Assembly (NCBI RefSeq): GCF_025200715.1 | Contig: NZ_CP104143.1 | Span: 1,674,001-1,738,000 of the forward strand | Length of the DNA stretch: 64,000 bases | DNA from: Rhizobium sullae | GTDB lineage: Bacteria; Pseudomonadota; Alphaproteobacteria; Rhizobiales; Rhizobiaceae | Reading direction: 5' to 3' | In this document: positions 9,973 to 18,072 of the stretch, piece after piece | Position numbering within the stretch: position 1 is the first letter of the stretch | Layout of the letters: each line of letters opens with the position of its first letter | Made by a program: the position numbers and the translations under genes | The notes under the pieces: generated by a model | What the model saw: only the letters and a program-made list of their open reading frames with translations | Database searches by the model: none | What the model was told of the DNA's origin: nothing

Positions 9973-10820
9973 CAGTTTTCGCGCCTCAGGCTGCTTTCAT
10001 GCCAGCGATGCAGGCTAAGCCACGAGATGAAGGACGTGACGGCGAAGATTGCGACGCCGAGCATCGACAGCATCAGCAGCGCCGCAAAGAGCCGGGGTAT
10101 GTTCAACCGGTACTGGGCCTCGAGCAGGCGGAAGGCAAGGCCGGAACCGGCACCTGCCGAGCCTGCTGCAAATTCCGCCACCACGGCAGCAATCAGCGCA
10201 AGTCCGCCGCCGATCCTGAGGCCGGTCATAAAATAAGGCTGAGCTGCGGGCAGTTTCAGATAAAGCAGCGTCTGCCAACGCGAGGCGCCATAGAGTTCGA
10301 AGAGGTTGATCAGATTGTGATCGACGCTCTTCAGGCCCTGAACCATGTTGGAGAGGATCGGGAAGAAGGCGACGAGGAAGGCACAGATCAACAGTGCAAC
10401 TTGCGTCGATGGTGCGTAGATCAGGATGAGCGGTGAGATCGCCACGATGGGCGTCACCTGCAGGATCACCGCGAGCGGATAGAAGGCGATCTCGATCCAG
10501 CGGGATTGCACAAGGAAGATCGCAAAACCGACGCCGCCGACCAGCGCCAGCATCAGCGACATGAAGGTAACCTTGGTCGTGACCCAAAGGGCAGGGGCCA
10601 ACGTTCCCCAATCCGCGACAAAGGCGTTGGCAACGGCGAGCGGACCGGGCAGAATATAGGGCGGAACACCAGACAGTGTGACGTAACCCCCCCAAATGAC
10701 GACCAGAACGATGATGGCGATGGAGGGAACCGCGATCCTGAGAACCAGATCACGCCGTTTGGCATTGACTGTATTGGAGATCGACGGCGCGAGGGCCTCG
10801 GCTGTGTCCGTGCTCATCAA
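9972..10820 (-). CDS. ABC transporter permease, NitT/TauT (SsuC-like) family
   Basis: The 282-residue inner-membrane protein has about six hydrophobic segments and a BPD_transp_1 EAA-type loop near ELYGASRWQTLLYLKLPAA. That is the sequence type of nitrate/sulfonate/taurine/pyrimidine importers. It overlaps the ATPase gene by 4 bp (ATGA) and the amidohydrolase by 1 bp, so it is translationally coupled to both. Together with the ATPase and the binding protein it forms a complete importer. Confidence 0.9.
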   Translation of the reverse strand: MMSTDTAEALAPSISNTVNAKRRDLVLRIAVPSIAIIVLVVIWGGYVTLSGVPPYILPGPLAVANAFVADWGTLAPALWVTTKVTFMSLMLALVGGVGFAIFLVQSRWIEIAFYPLAVILQVTPIVAISPLILIYAPSTQVALLICAFLVAFFPILSNMVQGLKSVDHNLINLFELYGASRWQTLLYLKLPAAQPYFMTGLRIGGGLALIAAVVAEFAAGSAGAGSGLAFRLLEAQYRLNIPRLFAALLMLSMLGVAIFAVTSFISWLSLHRWHESSLRREN

Positions 10821-11641
10821 TCTTCCTTTGCCGCGTTGATTGCCCCGATCAGCGAGTAAGAGACTGTTTCGCAGGCCCGCCGGTATTCCTCCGAGGTGCG
10901 ATAATGGGCGTCGCGTTCCCGGTTTGTGACAAGCGGGAGGTCCGCATGGACCCGGCCAGGGCGCGCTTTCATGACGATGATCCGGCTGGAAAGATAGGCG
11001 GACTCGAACACCGAATGCGTCACGAAGATCACAGTGATGCCGGTCATCTTCCAGAGCAGCAGCACGTCGTCGTTTAGCTTCTGGCGGCTGATCTCGTCGA
11101 GCGCCGCGAAAGGCTCGTCCATCAGGAGCAGCTTCGGCTTGGTTACCAGAGCGCGGGCGATCGAGACGCGCATCTTCATGCCGCCGGAGAGCTCACGTGG
11201 GTAGGCTTCCGCGAAGTCCCGCAGGCCAACGGTCGCAAGCGCGCTCATGATCTGATCGCGGGCCGCCGCCTTCGAGACGCCGCGCAGCTTCAGCGGCAGG
11301 TAGACATTGCCGAAGACGCTTTTCCACGGCATCAGCGTCGGTTCCTGGAAAACGAAGCCGATATCGCCCTCCGGCAATCCTTTGGCATTGATGCGTGAAC
11401 TCGGCCAGTCGATCGTTCCGGACGTGATGTCGCCAAGTCCAGCGATGATGCGAAGCGCCGTCGACTTGCCGCAACCCGAAGGGCCGAGCAGGCTGATGAA
11501 CTCGCCGTTCTCGACGGTGAGCGACATGCCGGAAAGCGCAACCGTTCCGCTGGAGAAGACCTTCGAAACGGATTGCATGGCAACCAGCGGCCGTTTGCGT
11601 TTTTCCTTGAGAGGCGCCGTCTGGATTTCGGCTAGGGGCAT
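10817..11641 (-). CDS. ABC transporter ATP-binding protein, NitT/TauT (SsuB-like) family
   Basis: The ATPase subunit has Walker A GPSGCGKST, Q-loop in GFVFQEPTLMPW, signature LSGGMKMRVSIARAL, Walker B LLLMDEPFAALDE and the H-loop VTHSVFES. I choose ATG 11641 (MPLAEIQTAP, 274 residues), with AAGAGAA just upstream. An in-frame extension to 11701 would reach to within 16 bp of the upstream stop and encodes nothing family-like. It follows the binding-protein gene after 75 bp. Confidence 0.92.
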   Translation of the reverse strand: MPLAEIQTAPLKEKRKRPLVAMQSVSKVFSSGTVALSGMSLTVENGEFISLLGPSGCGKSTALRIIAGLGDITSGTIDWPSSRINAKGLPEGDIGFVFQEPTLMPWKSVFGNVYLPLKLRGVSKAAARDQIMSALATVGLRDFAEAYPRELSGGMKMRVSIARALVTKPKLLLMDEPFAALDEISRQKLNDDVLLLWKMTGITVIFVTHSVFESAYLSSRIIVMKARPGRVHADLPLVTNRERDAHYRTSEEYRRACETVSYSLIGAINAAKED

Positions 11642-11716
11642 TGCGGGTTCTCTTCGTTCGAAGACGGTGCAGCCTGACGCTTGGACGCGGCAGGCCATCA
11701 CAAAGCGAGCGCAGGC

Positions 11717-12742
11717 TTACTTCTTCAGCGCCATGCCGCTGCCCTTGCAGACGAATTTCGTCGTAAAGGCCTTCGTGTAGTCGGTGTCCGCCTTGAAGAT
11801 CTTGATCCCAACCATTCCCTCGAAGAATTTCTTATAATGGGCGTCAGTGATACAGCCGATGCCCTTGTCCAGAGCCTCGCCCGATTCGACGATGCCGAAT
11901 TCCTTCATCTTGGCGATGGAATAGGCGATCTGGCCATCCGTCATTTCCGGATTGTCCTTCTTAATCAGTTCATTCGCCTTGCTGTTGTCGCCGTAGAGAT
12001 AATTGTACCACCCCTCGATCGAGGCATCGACGAAGCGCTGGACGACGTCCGGCTTCTTGTCGATCATCATCTGCGTCGTTGTGATCATCGTGGAATATGG
12101 GGTGTAACCGTTGTCCGCGAGCAGAAACAGCTTCGGCTCCCAGCCCGTCTGCTTCTGGATTTCGTAGGGTTCGGACGTCAGGTAACCTTGCTGTGCCGAC
12201 TCTTTGTCGGCAATGAACGGCGCGGGATTGAAGTTGTACGGCTTGTACTGTTCGTCCTTGAAGCCCTTGTAGTTTGCCTTCATCCACTCGAAGTAGGTCA
12301 GGTAACCGTCCTTGCTGAGGAAGAGCGTCTTCAGCTTGGCAAGGTCTTCGAACGTCTCGACGCCGGCGTCCGGGTGCGCGATCAGCACATGCGGGTCCTT
12401 CTGGAAGATGGCCGCGACATCCACCAACGGAATGCCTTGCTCCACGGCCGTGATTTCGCCCTGCGGGCCACCCATGTAGAAGTCGATCTTGCCAGAGATC
12501 AGCAGCGCGCTGTTTGCCGCGTTCGGACCGCCCTGAACGATGCTGACATCAAGACCATACTTTTCGTAAGTGCCATCAGCGATCGCCTGATAGAAGCCGC
12601 CATGCTCGGCCTGCGCCAGCCAATTGGTGCCATAGGTCACGTTGTCGAGCGCGTAGCCTGACGGGGCCGCGGCAATTGCAGCACCGAGACCAAGGAGTAC
12701 GGTGAATGCAATATTTTTCAGTGCATTGGACATGTTCGACAT
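11717..12742 (-). CDS. ABC transporter substrate-binding protein, NMT1/THI5-like
   Basis: The 341-residue protein has a signal peptide (hydrophobic 10-27, likely cleavage after SGYA) and the NMT1/THI5 fold: NWLAQAEHGGFYQAIADGTY, GLDVSIVQGGPNAANSALL, then SGKIDFYMGGPQGE. This is the family of periplasmic proteins that bind pyrimidine precursors (ThiY), nitrate, sulfonates or aromatic acids. Two ATGs 9 bp apart (12742, 12733) are possible. It is the first gene of the operon, and a dyad at 12815-12850 lies about 73 bp upstream. The ligand cannot be told from sequence; the neighbouring amidohydrolase and creatininase favour a cyclic nitrogen compound. Confidence 0.87.
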   Translation of the reverse strand: MSNMSNALKNIAFTVLLGLGAAIAAAPSGYALDNVTYGTNWLAQAEHGGFYQAIADGTYEKYGLDVSIVQGGPNAANSALLISGKIDFYMGGPQGEITAVEQGIPLVDVAAIFQKDPHVLIAHPDAGVETFEDLAKLKTLFLSKDGYLTYFEWMKANYKGFKDEQYKPYNFNPAPFIADKESAQQGYLTSEPYEIQKQTGWEPKLFLLADNGYTPYSTMITTTQMMIDKKPDVVQRFVDASIEGWYNYLYGDNSKANELIKKDNPEMTDGQIAYSIAKMKEFGIVESGEALDKGIGCITDAHYKKFFEGMVGIKIFKADTDYTKAFTTKFVCKGSGMALKK

Positions 12743-12814
12743 TCCCCTTTGGTGTCAGGGATCGCCGCAATCGGCGTCCCATTTTCTTCATTTGAGCGAT
12801 TGCAATGCTCTTTG

Positions 12815-12850
12815 AAAAGCATCAAAATTCGTGCGCAACGATGCCTTTTT
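12815..12850. promoter_or_regulatory. Dyad operator upstream of the ABC operon and divergent lysR
   Basis: AAAAGCATC (12815-12823), a 16-bp spacer, then GATGCCTTTTT (12840-12850). The arms are inverted copies. The same two arms at the same 16-bp spacing recur at 14723-14758 before the creatininase gene, and no third match was noticed. The site lies in the 174-bp gap between the binding-protein gene and the LysR gene, where LysR regulators usually bind. Its inner part also contains TTCGTGCGCAA, a T-N11-A-like core. Binding by the adjacent LysR protein is inferred. Confidence 0.65.
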
Positions 12851-12916
12851 GGCATCTCAAAGAGCGCGCGCGCCTAATTTGTGCTGCGTGCCTAAAATTG
12901 ATGCACCGAGGGCGCG

Positions 12917-13867
12917 ATGCTGCATTCCAGAAAACTTCTCTACATCAACGAAATCGCCCGGTCGGGCTCCATCCGCAAGGCAGCGGCGCGGCTGAACGTC
13001 GCTTCATCCGCCATCAACCGGCAGATCTTGGCGCTGGAGGAGGAAATGGGTGCTCCGCTCTTCGAGCGCCTGCCGCGCGGCCTGAGGCTGACAGCGGCCG
13101 GCGAACTGTGCATCGAACACATTCGCGAAGTTCTGAAGAACTACGATCGCCTGGAGGGCCGCATTCGCAGTCTCAGGATGCAGCAAGCGGGCAAGGTGCG
13201 GCTGGTAACGACGGTCGGGCTTGCCGCCGGGCCGCTCGCGGAAATCATCAGCCGCTTTCAATCGGAGCATCCGCGCGTCTTCTTCCAAATCAGGAACGAT
13301 GCCGGCACGATGACCGTCAATCCTGTGCTGTCGGGCGAGGTGGATATCGGGCTTGGCTTCAATATTCCCCCGACCCCCGGTATTCGCACGCTCGGGAATT
13401 TCGATATCCCGATCGGCGTCGTCCTGCCGCCGGGGCATCGTTTGATCGCCCCCGGCCCGATCAATCTGGCGGACGTGGTGCAGGAGCGGCTGGTGCTGGC
13501 ACAACAGGGCACCAGTCTTCGTGACGTGATAAATCTGGCTTTTGCCCGGCTCGACGTCCATCTCGAGCCGGTTCTCGAAACCAACGCTTCGGAGATGCTG
13601 AAGAAACTGGTGAAATCCGGGGCAGGGCTGACGATGCTAAACCCGCTCGACGTCATCACCGAGTGCAGAAACGGCGAGCTCGTCTTCCGGCCGATCGCCG
13701 AGCCGCATGCACGCCAGCAGCCGATGAAGCTGTTCGCGCGCGCCCGCGCGCCGCTGGATGCGGCAACGAGCCTCTTCGTCGAATACCTGCTGGCCGAGCT
13801 TGCAGGACTTGTGCAGGAGCTTCAGGTCAAGGGCCATATCGCGTCGGACAAGTCGGCCGCGGATTGA
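12917..13867 (+). CDS. LysR-family transcriptional regulator
   Basis: The 316-residue protein has an N-terminal winged HTH: GSIRKAAARLNVASSAINRQ near residues 17-37, then LEEEMGAPLFERLPRGLRLT. The C-terminal co-inducer domain includes EVDIGLGFNI near 140. It is transcribed divergently from the ABC/amidohydrolase operon and ends 2 bp before the convergent creatininase gene. Both targets carry the same upstream dyad, so it probably controls the whole regulon in response to the transported compound. Confidence 0.92.
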   Translation: MLHSRKLLYINEIARSGSIRKAAARLNVASSAINRQILALEEEMGAPLFERLPRGLRLTAAGELCIEHIREVLKNYDRLEGRIRSLRMQQAGKVRLVTTVGLAAGPLAEIISRFQSEHPRVFFQIRNDAGTMTVNPVLSGEVDIGLGFNIPPTPGIRTLGNFDIPIGVVLPPGHRLIAPGPINLADVVQERLVLAQQGTSLRDVINLAFARLDVHLEPVLETNASEMLKKLVKSGAGLTMLNPLDVITECRNGELVFRPIAEPHARQQPMKLFARARAPLDAATSLFVEYLLAELAGLVQELQVKGHIASDKSAAD

Positions 13868-13869
13868 TC

Positions 13870-14667
13870 TTACTTCGCGTAAAGATTTGAGAGCGGATAG
13901 CGCTTCAGATCATAGAGCATCTCGATGAAGCCTTTCACCTGATGGCTGCAGATGGCCGCGCCTTTTTCCGCGGTGCCGCGCGAGGCGTCGCCGACGACGC
14001 CGTATGGATTGAGATCATGGGCGATCCAGGCAAGAGAGTGCGGGGGCAGAGGCTGAATATAGTTCGACTGTTCCCGCATCCATTCCGCCTTCGAGATAAA
14101 ATTCTGCGCGTTGTCCATGCGCACCAGGTCCGGCCGGAAGTGCAGCATCAGGGAGGTCTCCACCTCGCCGCCGTGAATGCCGTATTTCGTTTCATGTTCG
14201 CTGATCATGCCCTCCGGATGGCCGAACCGGCCCCATTGCGTCGACAAAACGGCCATTTGGTAACGTACGCGCAGTTCCCGGGCGACGATGCTCATGACGT
14301 CGAGATTGCCGCCGTGCGAATTGACGATCACCATCTTTCGGATCCCGGCTTCGGCGACCTTCGCACCGATCGCGGTCCAGACGGGGATCAAAAGCTCAGC
14401 CCCAAGCGAGAGCGTGCCCGGGCCGTAGATATGTTCGTTCGCCTTGCCAATCTCCTGCGTCGCCAGCACCAATATGTCGAGGTCTTCCGGCCGCTTCCTT
14501 TTCAACTCCGAGAGCATGCCGTTAGCGATGGCGACATCGGTGGCGATCGGGAGATGCGGGCCGTGCTGCTCCGTCGACGCGATCGGCAGAATGGCTATGG
14601 TCGTATCGGGAGGTAACGCGGCGAAATCATAGGTATTGAGCTCGTTCCAATAAAATGGCGTCGCCAT
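13870..14667 (-). CDS. Creatininase-family amidohydrolase
   Basis: The 265-residue protein has the metal-binding pattern of creatininase/MftE/ArfB proteins: ASTEQHGPHLPIATDVAIA near residue 31, VNSHGGNLDV, and HGGEVETSLMLHF. These enzymes hydrolyse cyclic or formyl amides. The start is ATG 14667 (MATPFYWNELN), preceded by AAGGA at good spacing; the longer open frame to 14733 is discounted. It is convergent with lysR (2-bp gap). A dyad at 14723-14758 matches the one at the ABC operon, linking it to that pathway. Creatinine itself is only one candidate substrate. Confidence 0.85.
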   Translation of the reverse strand: MATPFYWNELNTYDFAALPPDTTIAILPIASTEQHGPHLPIATDVAIANGMLSELKRKRPEDLDILVLATQEIGKANEHIYGPGTLSLGAELLIPVWTAIGAKVAEAGIRKMVIVNSHGGNLDVMSIVARELRVRYQMAVLSTQWGRFGHPEGMISEHETKYGIHGGEVETSLMLHFRPDLVRMDNAQNFISKAEWMREQSNYIQPLPPHSLAWIAHDLNPYGVVGDASRGTAEKGAAICSHQVKGFIEMLYDLKRYPLSNLYAK

Positions 14668-14722
14668 CCCGCATTCCTTCCTTGCACTCTTAGACACTGA
14701 GTAGGAAATCGTACAGCGCGCG

Positions 14723-14758
14723 AAAAGCATCAATTTGCGCCAGCGCCGATGCCTTTTT
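14723..14758. promoter_or_regulatory. Second copy of the dyad operator, upstream of the creatininase gene
   Basis: AAAAGCATC (14723-14731), 16 bp, GATGCCTTTTT (14748-14758). Arms, spacing and orientation relative to the minus-strand gene match the site at 12815-12850; this one lies 56 bp from the start codon and the other 73 bp. The spacers differ (AATTTGCGCC here, AAAATTCGTG there), so the arms are conserved against a drifting background, as expected for a binding site. Confidence 0.65.
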
Positions 14759-14924
14759 GTGAGAGGTGCGGTGAATACGGCTTGAGAATGGGACTATGAC
14801 TTGGCCGACATGATGCTTGTTTGCTGCCAACATCGTGGCGATGGCCCGGGGTACTTTCGCAAATCCCCATGCAGGCGGTACGCTTCAGTTCCATAAGATA
14901 GATTATCCAACTTTGATGTGTAAG

Positions 14925-14950
14925 GGCTATTTAGTAATGCGACAGTTGGG
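14925..14950. repeat. Probable left terminal repeat of an ISNCY element, interrupted by IS110 copy 1
   Basis: Reads GGCTATTTAGTAATGCGACA and then GTTGGG. The reverse complement of 17939-17962 reads GCCATTTAGAGATGCGACAC then TGGC, so the two ends match at most positions in inverted orientation. Between them lie IS110 copy 1 and a truncated ISNCY transposase. This suggests IS110 entered about 26 bp inside the left end of an ISNCY element. The exact ISNCY boundary is uncertain. Confidence 0.5.
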
Positions 14951-15063
14951 CCAGTTAGACCGTATGTTCGTGGGGTGAAGGTGGCCCGCCCCCGCGTTAA
15001 GCTGAATTCGGGGGTTGCTCTGGATTGGCCGGAGCCGAGCCCCATGCTTAGCGAGGGCGAACC

Positions 15064-16182
15064 ATGAAAGAGAATAGCGTACTTTTCATCGGCTTGGATA
15101 CGTCGAAGCTGAAGATTTCAGTGGCGGTTGCCGATGGCGGTCGTAACGGCGAGGTGCGGTTTTTCGGCGATATCTCGTCGGAGCCGGCGTCGGTGGCGTC
15201 GATGGTCGCCAAGCTTTCCAAGCGTGGAGCCAAGCTTCATTTTTGTTATGAAGCCGGCCCGACCGGTTACGGTCTTTATCGCCAGATTGTTGAACTGGGG
15301 CATGACTGCGTGGTGGTGGCGCCATCGCTGGTGCCCAGGCGTGCGGGCGACCGGGTGAAGACCAACCGCCGCGATGCCGTAAGCCTGGCGCGCCTGCACC
15401 GGGCGGGCGAGCTGACGGCGGTCTGGGTCCCGGATGAAGGCCATGAGGCGATCCGCGACCTGGTGCGGGCCCGCGAGGCTGCCAACGACGCGTTGAAGCA
15501 GGCACGTCAGCAACTCCAATCCTTTCTCCTGCGGCACGGCCGGATTTATACCGGCCGCACGCCATGGACGCATGCCCATACAAGATGGCTGGCGCGCCAG
15601 GCCTTCGATCATCCCGCCCACCACATCCTGTTGGCGGAATTTTGCCAGGCCATCGAGGATGCCGGCGTGCGTCTGGACAGGCTGACAAAGCTGGTTGCCG
15701 AGACCGCGGCATCCTGGTCGATGGCGCCGGTTGTGGCCGCCTATCAAGCGATGCGCGGCGTCGCGTTCATGACAGCGGTCACCTTTGTGGTCGAAATCGG
15801 CGATGTCCGGCGCTTTGGCAATCCTCGCCAGCTGATGGCGTATCTCGGTCTCGTGCCATCGGAAAGCTCAACCGGCGAACGGGTCAAACGTGGTGGGATC
15901 ACCAAGGCAGGCAACACAAGGGCGCGAAGGGTCCTCGTCGAAGGAGCCTGGACATATCGCTTCCCGGCTCGCGTGAGCCCGGCGATCCAGGCCCGGCTGG
16001 ATGGCCTGCCAAGAGCGGTTCGAGAGATTGCCTGGAAAGGTCAGGTGCGGCTTTGCGCGCGCTATCGCAAGCTGATGGCGGCAGGCAAGCCGAAGGTCGT
16101 CGCGGTCACCGCCGTTGCCCGGGAAATGGCAGCGTTCCTGTGGGCGATCGGGCAGGAGGTCGCTCCCACAGCAAAAATCTAA
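15064..16182 (+). CDS. IS110-family transposase (DEDD type), copy 1
   Basis: The 372-residue recombinase has an N-terminal RuvC-like DEDD domain: GLDTSK near residue 12, CYEAGPTGYGL near 60, and KTNRRDAVSLARL near 100. The C-terminal Tnp domain has YLGLVPSESSTGERVKRG followed by GITKAGNTRARR near 275, with the serine of the proposed composite active site. These are the hallmarks of IS110/IS1111 recombinases, which in characterised members act with an element-encoded bridge RNA. The ORF is intact and appears identical to the copy at 19146-20264, so transposition was recent. Confidence 0.95.
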   Translation: MKENSVLFIGLDTSKLKISVAVADGGRNGEVRFFGDISSEPASVASMVAKLSKRGAKLHFCYEAGPTGYGLYRQIVELGHDCVVVAPSLVPRRAGDRVKTNRRDAVSLARLHRAGELTAVWVPDEGHEAIRDLVRAREAANDALKQARQQLQSFLLRHGRIYTGRTPWTHAHTRWLARQAFDHPAHHILLAEFCQAIEDAGVRLDRLTKLVAETAASWSMAPVVAAYQAMRGVAFMTAVTFVVEIGDVRRFGNPRQLMAYLGLVPSESSTGERVKRGGITKAGNTRARRVLVEGAWTYRFPARVSPAIQARLDGLPRAVREIAWKGQVRLCARYRKLMAAGKPKVVAVTAVAREMAAFLWAIGQEVAPTAKI

Positions 16183-16510
16183 AGCCAATCGTCGGCGCAA
16201 TGCGCGACAAACCAGTCAAGACGCAAACATCTGCTGTTGAACAAAGATGGAGGCAGGGCTCCGGTGGGGAACCCTCGTCATCTCTATGTGGCGGATAAAA
16301 TCCATGCCCGATGTTAGACAGAAGCAGCCCCAGACGAACACACGGAAATGCGGTACCCAGCCCGCGCATAAGAGTATGCCAGCCGTCGTCGAAACGCCCT
16401 GTCTCCTGCTTTGTTCAACAGCTTCACGCATGTGCTTTCGTCCTCAAAGCCGGAAAGGAAAAATTATCGCTAAGAAGCTTGCAAACGAACATAAGAGAGA
16501 TGCGACAGTC
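16183..16510 (+). other. Non-coding right end of IS110 copy 1; candidate bridge-RNA region
   Basis: 328 bp follow the transposase with no credible protein. They contain a perfect 14-bp inverted repeat, GCTGTTGAACAAAG at 16233-16246 and CTTTGTTCAACAGC at 16409-16422, that could close a structure of about 190 nt. In IS1111-group elements the guide (bridge) RNA is reported from the 3' end, so this is where it would be expected. The same region recurs at 20265-20592. No RNA evidence is available; folding was judged by eye only. Confidence 0.4.
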
Positions 16511-16599
16511 TCGCCTCTCGACGCACTGGTCAAAGCCAACGTTGGGAGCAAGGATGACGATCTTCAGCCTGGTCGAGACCATGAGCGGTCGGAGTCGTC

Positions 16600-17346
16600 A
16601 TGTCCTTTATGATCACCATGTCGCAGAAAGAGTTGCATCGCCTCGAAGTCATCCAGAAGATCCGTGACAAACGCCTGAGCGTTGTCCAGGCTGCCGAACT
16701 GCTCGACCTCAGTCGAAGTCAGGTCCATCGGCTGCTGCAGGCTTATGACCGGAATGGTCCAGCCGGCCTTGTTTCCAAGAAGCGATCACAGCCGAGCAAC
16801 CGGCGCCATAGCGAGGAGTTTCGCAATGCGGCGCTGGATCTGATCCGGGAGCGCTATCTGGATTTCGGTCCGACGCTGGCGCGCGAGAAGCTGATCGAGC
16901 TGCACCGGATCTCGGTGGCCAAGGAAACGCTGCGGCAATGGATGACCGAGGCCGGCATCTGGATCTCGCGTCGCGAGCGCAAGAAGCGGGTTTTCCAGCC
17001 ACGCGGCCGGCGCGACTGCTTTGGCGAACTGGTGCAGATCGATGGTTCGCATCACTGGTGGTTCGAGAACCGCGGCCCCAAATGCGCCCTGCTCGTCTAT
17101 ATCGATGACGCCACCGGCAAGCTGTTACATCTTCGCTTTGCCGGATCGGAGAACACGTTCGACTATCTGCATGCGACGAAGGCCTATCTGCAGCAATGGG
17201 GCAAGCCGCTGGCTTTCTATAGCGACAAGCATGGTGTTTTTCGTTCGACCCATGCGTCGGAGAAGGACCGGACGAGCGGCCTGACGCAGTTCGGTCGGGC
17301 GCTTTATGAGCTGAACATCGACATCATCTGCGCCACCAGCGTAATC
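16600..17346 (+). pseudogene. ISNCY-family transposase, 3' truncated
   Basis: Begins MSFMITMSQKELHRLEVIQK, then an HTH region (AAELLDLSRSQVHRLL) and the catalytic core: LVQIDGSHHWW (first Asp) and AFYSDKHGVF (second Asp). Family similarity stops at about NIDIICAT near 17340, just before the segment that normally supplies the catalytic Glu (GRVERAN type). The open frame then runs on as unrelated sequence to 17406. The 5' side starts about 90 bp after IS110 copy 1. It is inactive. The other side of the break is the opposite-strand gene at 17324-17770. Confidence 0.8.
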
Positions 17347-17770
17347 GCGCTCGAACCTCCTCTTCCCGCTCGGTGGCGTGGACATACGAATAGAGGTAAT
17401 CCGTGACGACCAGATCGAAGAAGGCTTGTGGGTTCACCAGGAACTCCCGGCCACGTCTGGTTGGCAGCAGCACATTCTTTTTCCGGCGAAGAAGCTTCAG
17501 ATGACGGGCCATGTCGCGCACGACCCAAAGCGGCGGCATGTCGCTTTCATTGAGCACCTTGTTCATGCTGTAGAGGTCTTCGGCTGTGAACCCTGGCCAG
17601 AGGAAGTGCACAGCGGCCCAATGCACGAACTTGCGGTTCATGGCACCGGTTGCCGTCAATCCTATGCCACCTTCACCGTCAGCATAGATAACAGAAAGAA
17701 GCATACCGCGCAGAAGTGGTGACAGCGCGGCGACATCCACGTCACCCTGCAGTTTGATTTCTGGAAGCAT
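17324..17770 (-). CDS. Uncharacterised protein, probably truncated at its C-terminus
   Basis: From ATG 17770 (MLPEIKLQGDVDVAALSPLL) it encodes 148 residues with no membrane segment or signal peptide. A block GIGLTATGAMNRKFVHWAA followed by LYSMNKVLNESDMPPLWVV and VLLPTRRGREFL suggests a winged-helix-like fold, seen in some plasmid-type hypothetical proteins; I cannot name a function. Its last residues (EREEEVRARLRWWRR) overlap the point where the ISNCY transposase breaks off, so the true C-terminus is probably lost. It may be a passenger gene of the ISNCY element or a fragment of resident DNA. Confidence 0.4.
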   Translation of the reverse strand: MLPEIKLQGDVDVAALSPLLRGMLLSVIYADGEGGIGLTATGAMNRKFVHWAAVHFLWPGFTAEDLYSMNKVLNESDMPPLWVVRDMARHLKLLRRKKNVLLPTRRGREFLVNPQAFFDLVVTDYLYSYVHATEREEEVRARLRWWRR

Positions 17771-17938
17771 CGTGCGGCTTTGATCCCTACCCCGCCCCAT
17801 GCAGGTGCAAACGAGTATCAGACGGCGACGGAACAATTACTACTGAGAAAGCTAAAGCCGAAGAGGAGCGTTATCACCCGCCCCCGCTCCTCCCTTGCAA
17901 CCCGGCCCAGCCGGTCGGATCGGGGGCTGACCGACGGA

Positions 17939-17962
17939 GCCAGTGTCGCATCTCTAAATGGC
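17939..17962. repeat. Probable right terminal repeat of the first ISNCY element
   Basis: Reads GCCAGTGTCGCATCTCTAAA then TGGC, the approximate inverse of 14925-14950. It marks the right limit of a composite of ISNCY, IS110 and the uncharacterised minus-strand gene. The 150 bp to its left hold no gene. To its right, TGATGTGTAAGGG (17995-18007) repeats the sequence at 14914-14926 in direct orientation, though 32 bp away from this repeat, so it is not a simple target-site duplication of this end. Confidence 0.45.
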
Positions 17963-18072
17963 TGACCACGTCGCAGCACTAATCAGCTTTGACATGATGT
18001 GTAAGGGGGTACATTCTATTTTCAAGTGCGACATGCCAATGATTACAATGGCTTCACCTTGGAGAAATTTGC

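Larger units (their letters stand above)
14951..16510 (+). mobile_element. IS110-family element, IS1111-like, copy 1
   Basis: This 1560-bp segment appears identical to 19033-20592 (constant offset 4082), and the sequences diverge sharply on both sides, which fixes the ends to within a few bases. It holds one transposase gene, a 113-bp left non-coding end and a 328-bp right end. Subterminal inverted repeats TATGTTCGT (14963-14971) and ACGAACATA (16485-16493) lie 12 and 17 bp from the ends, the layout described for the IS1111 group. No terminal inverted repeats or target duplication are evident. ATGCGACAGT occurs just left of the element and again at its right end. Confidence 0.9.
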
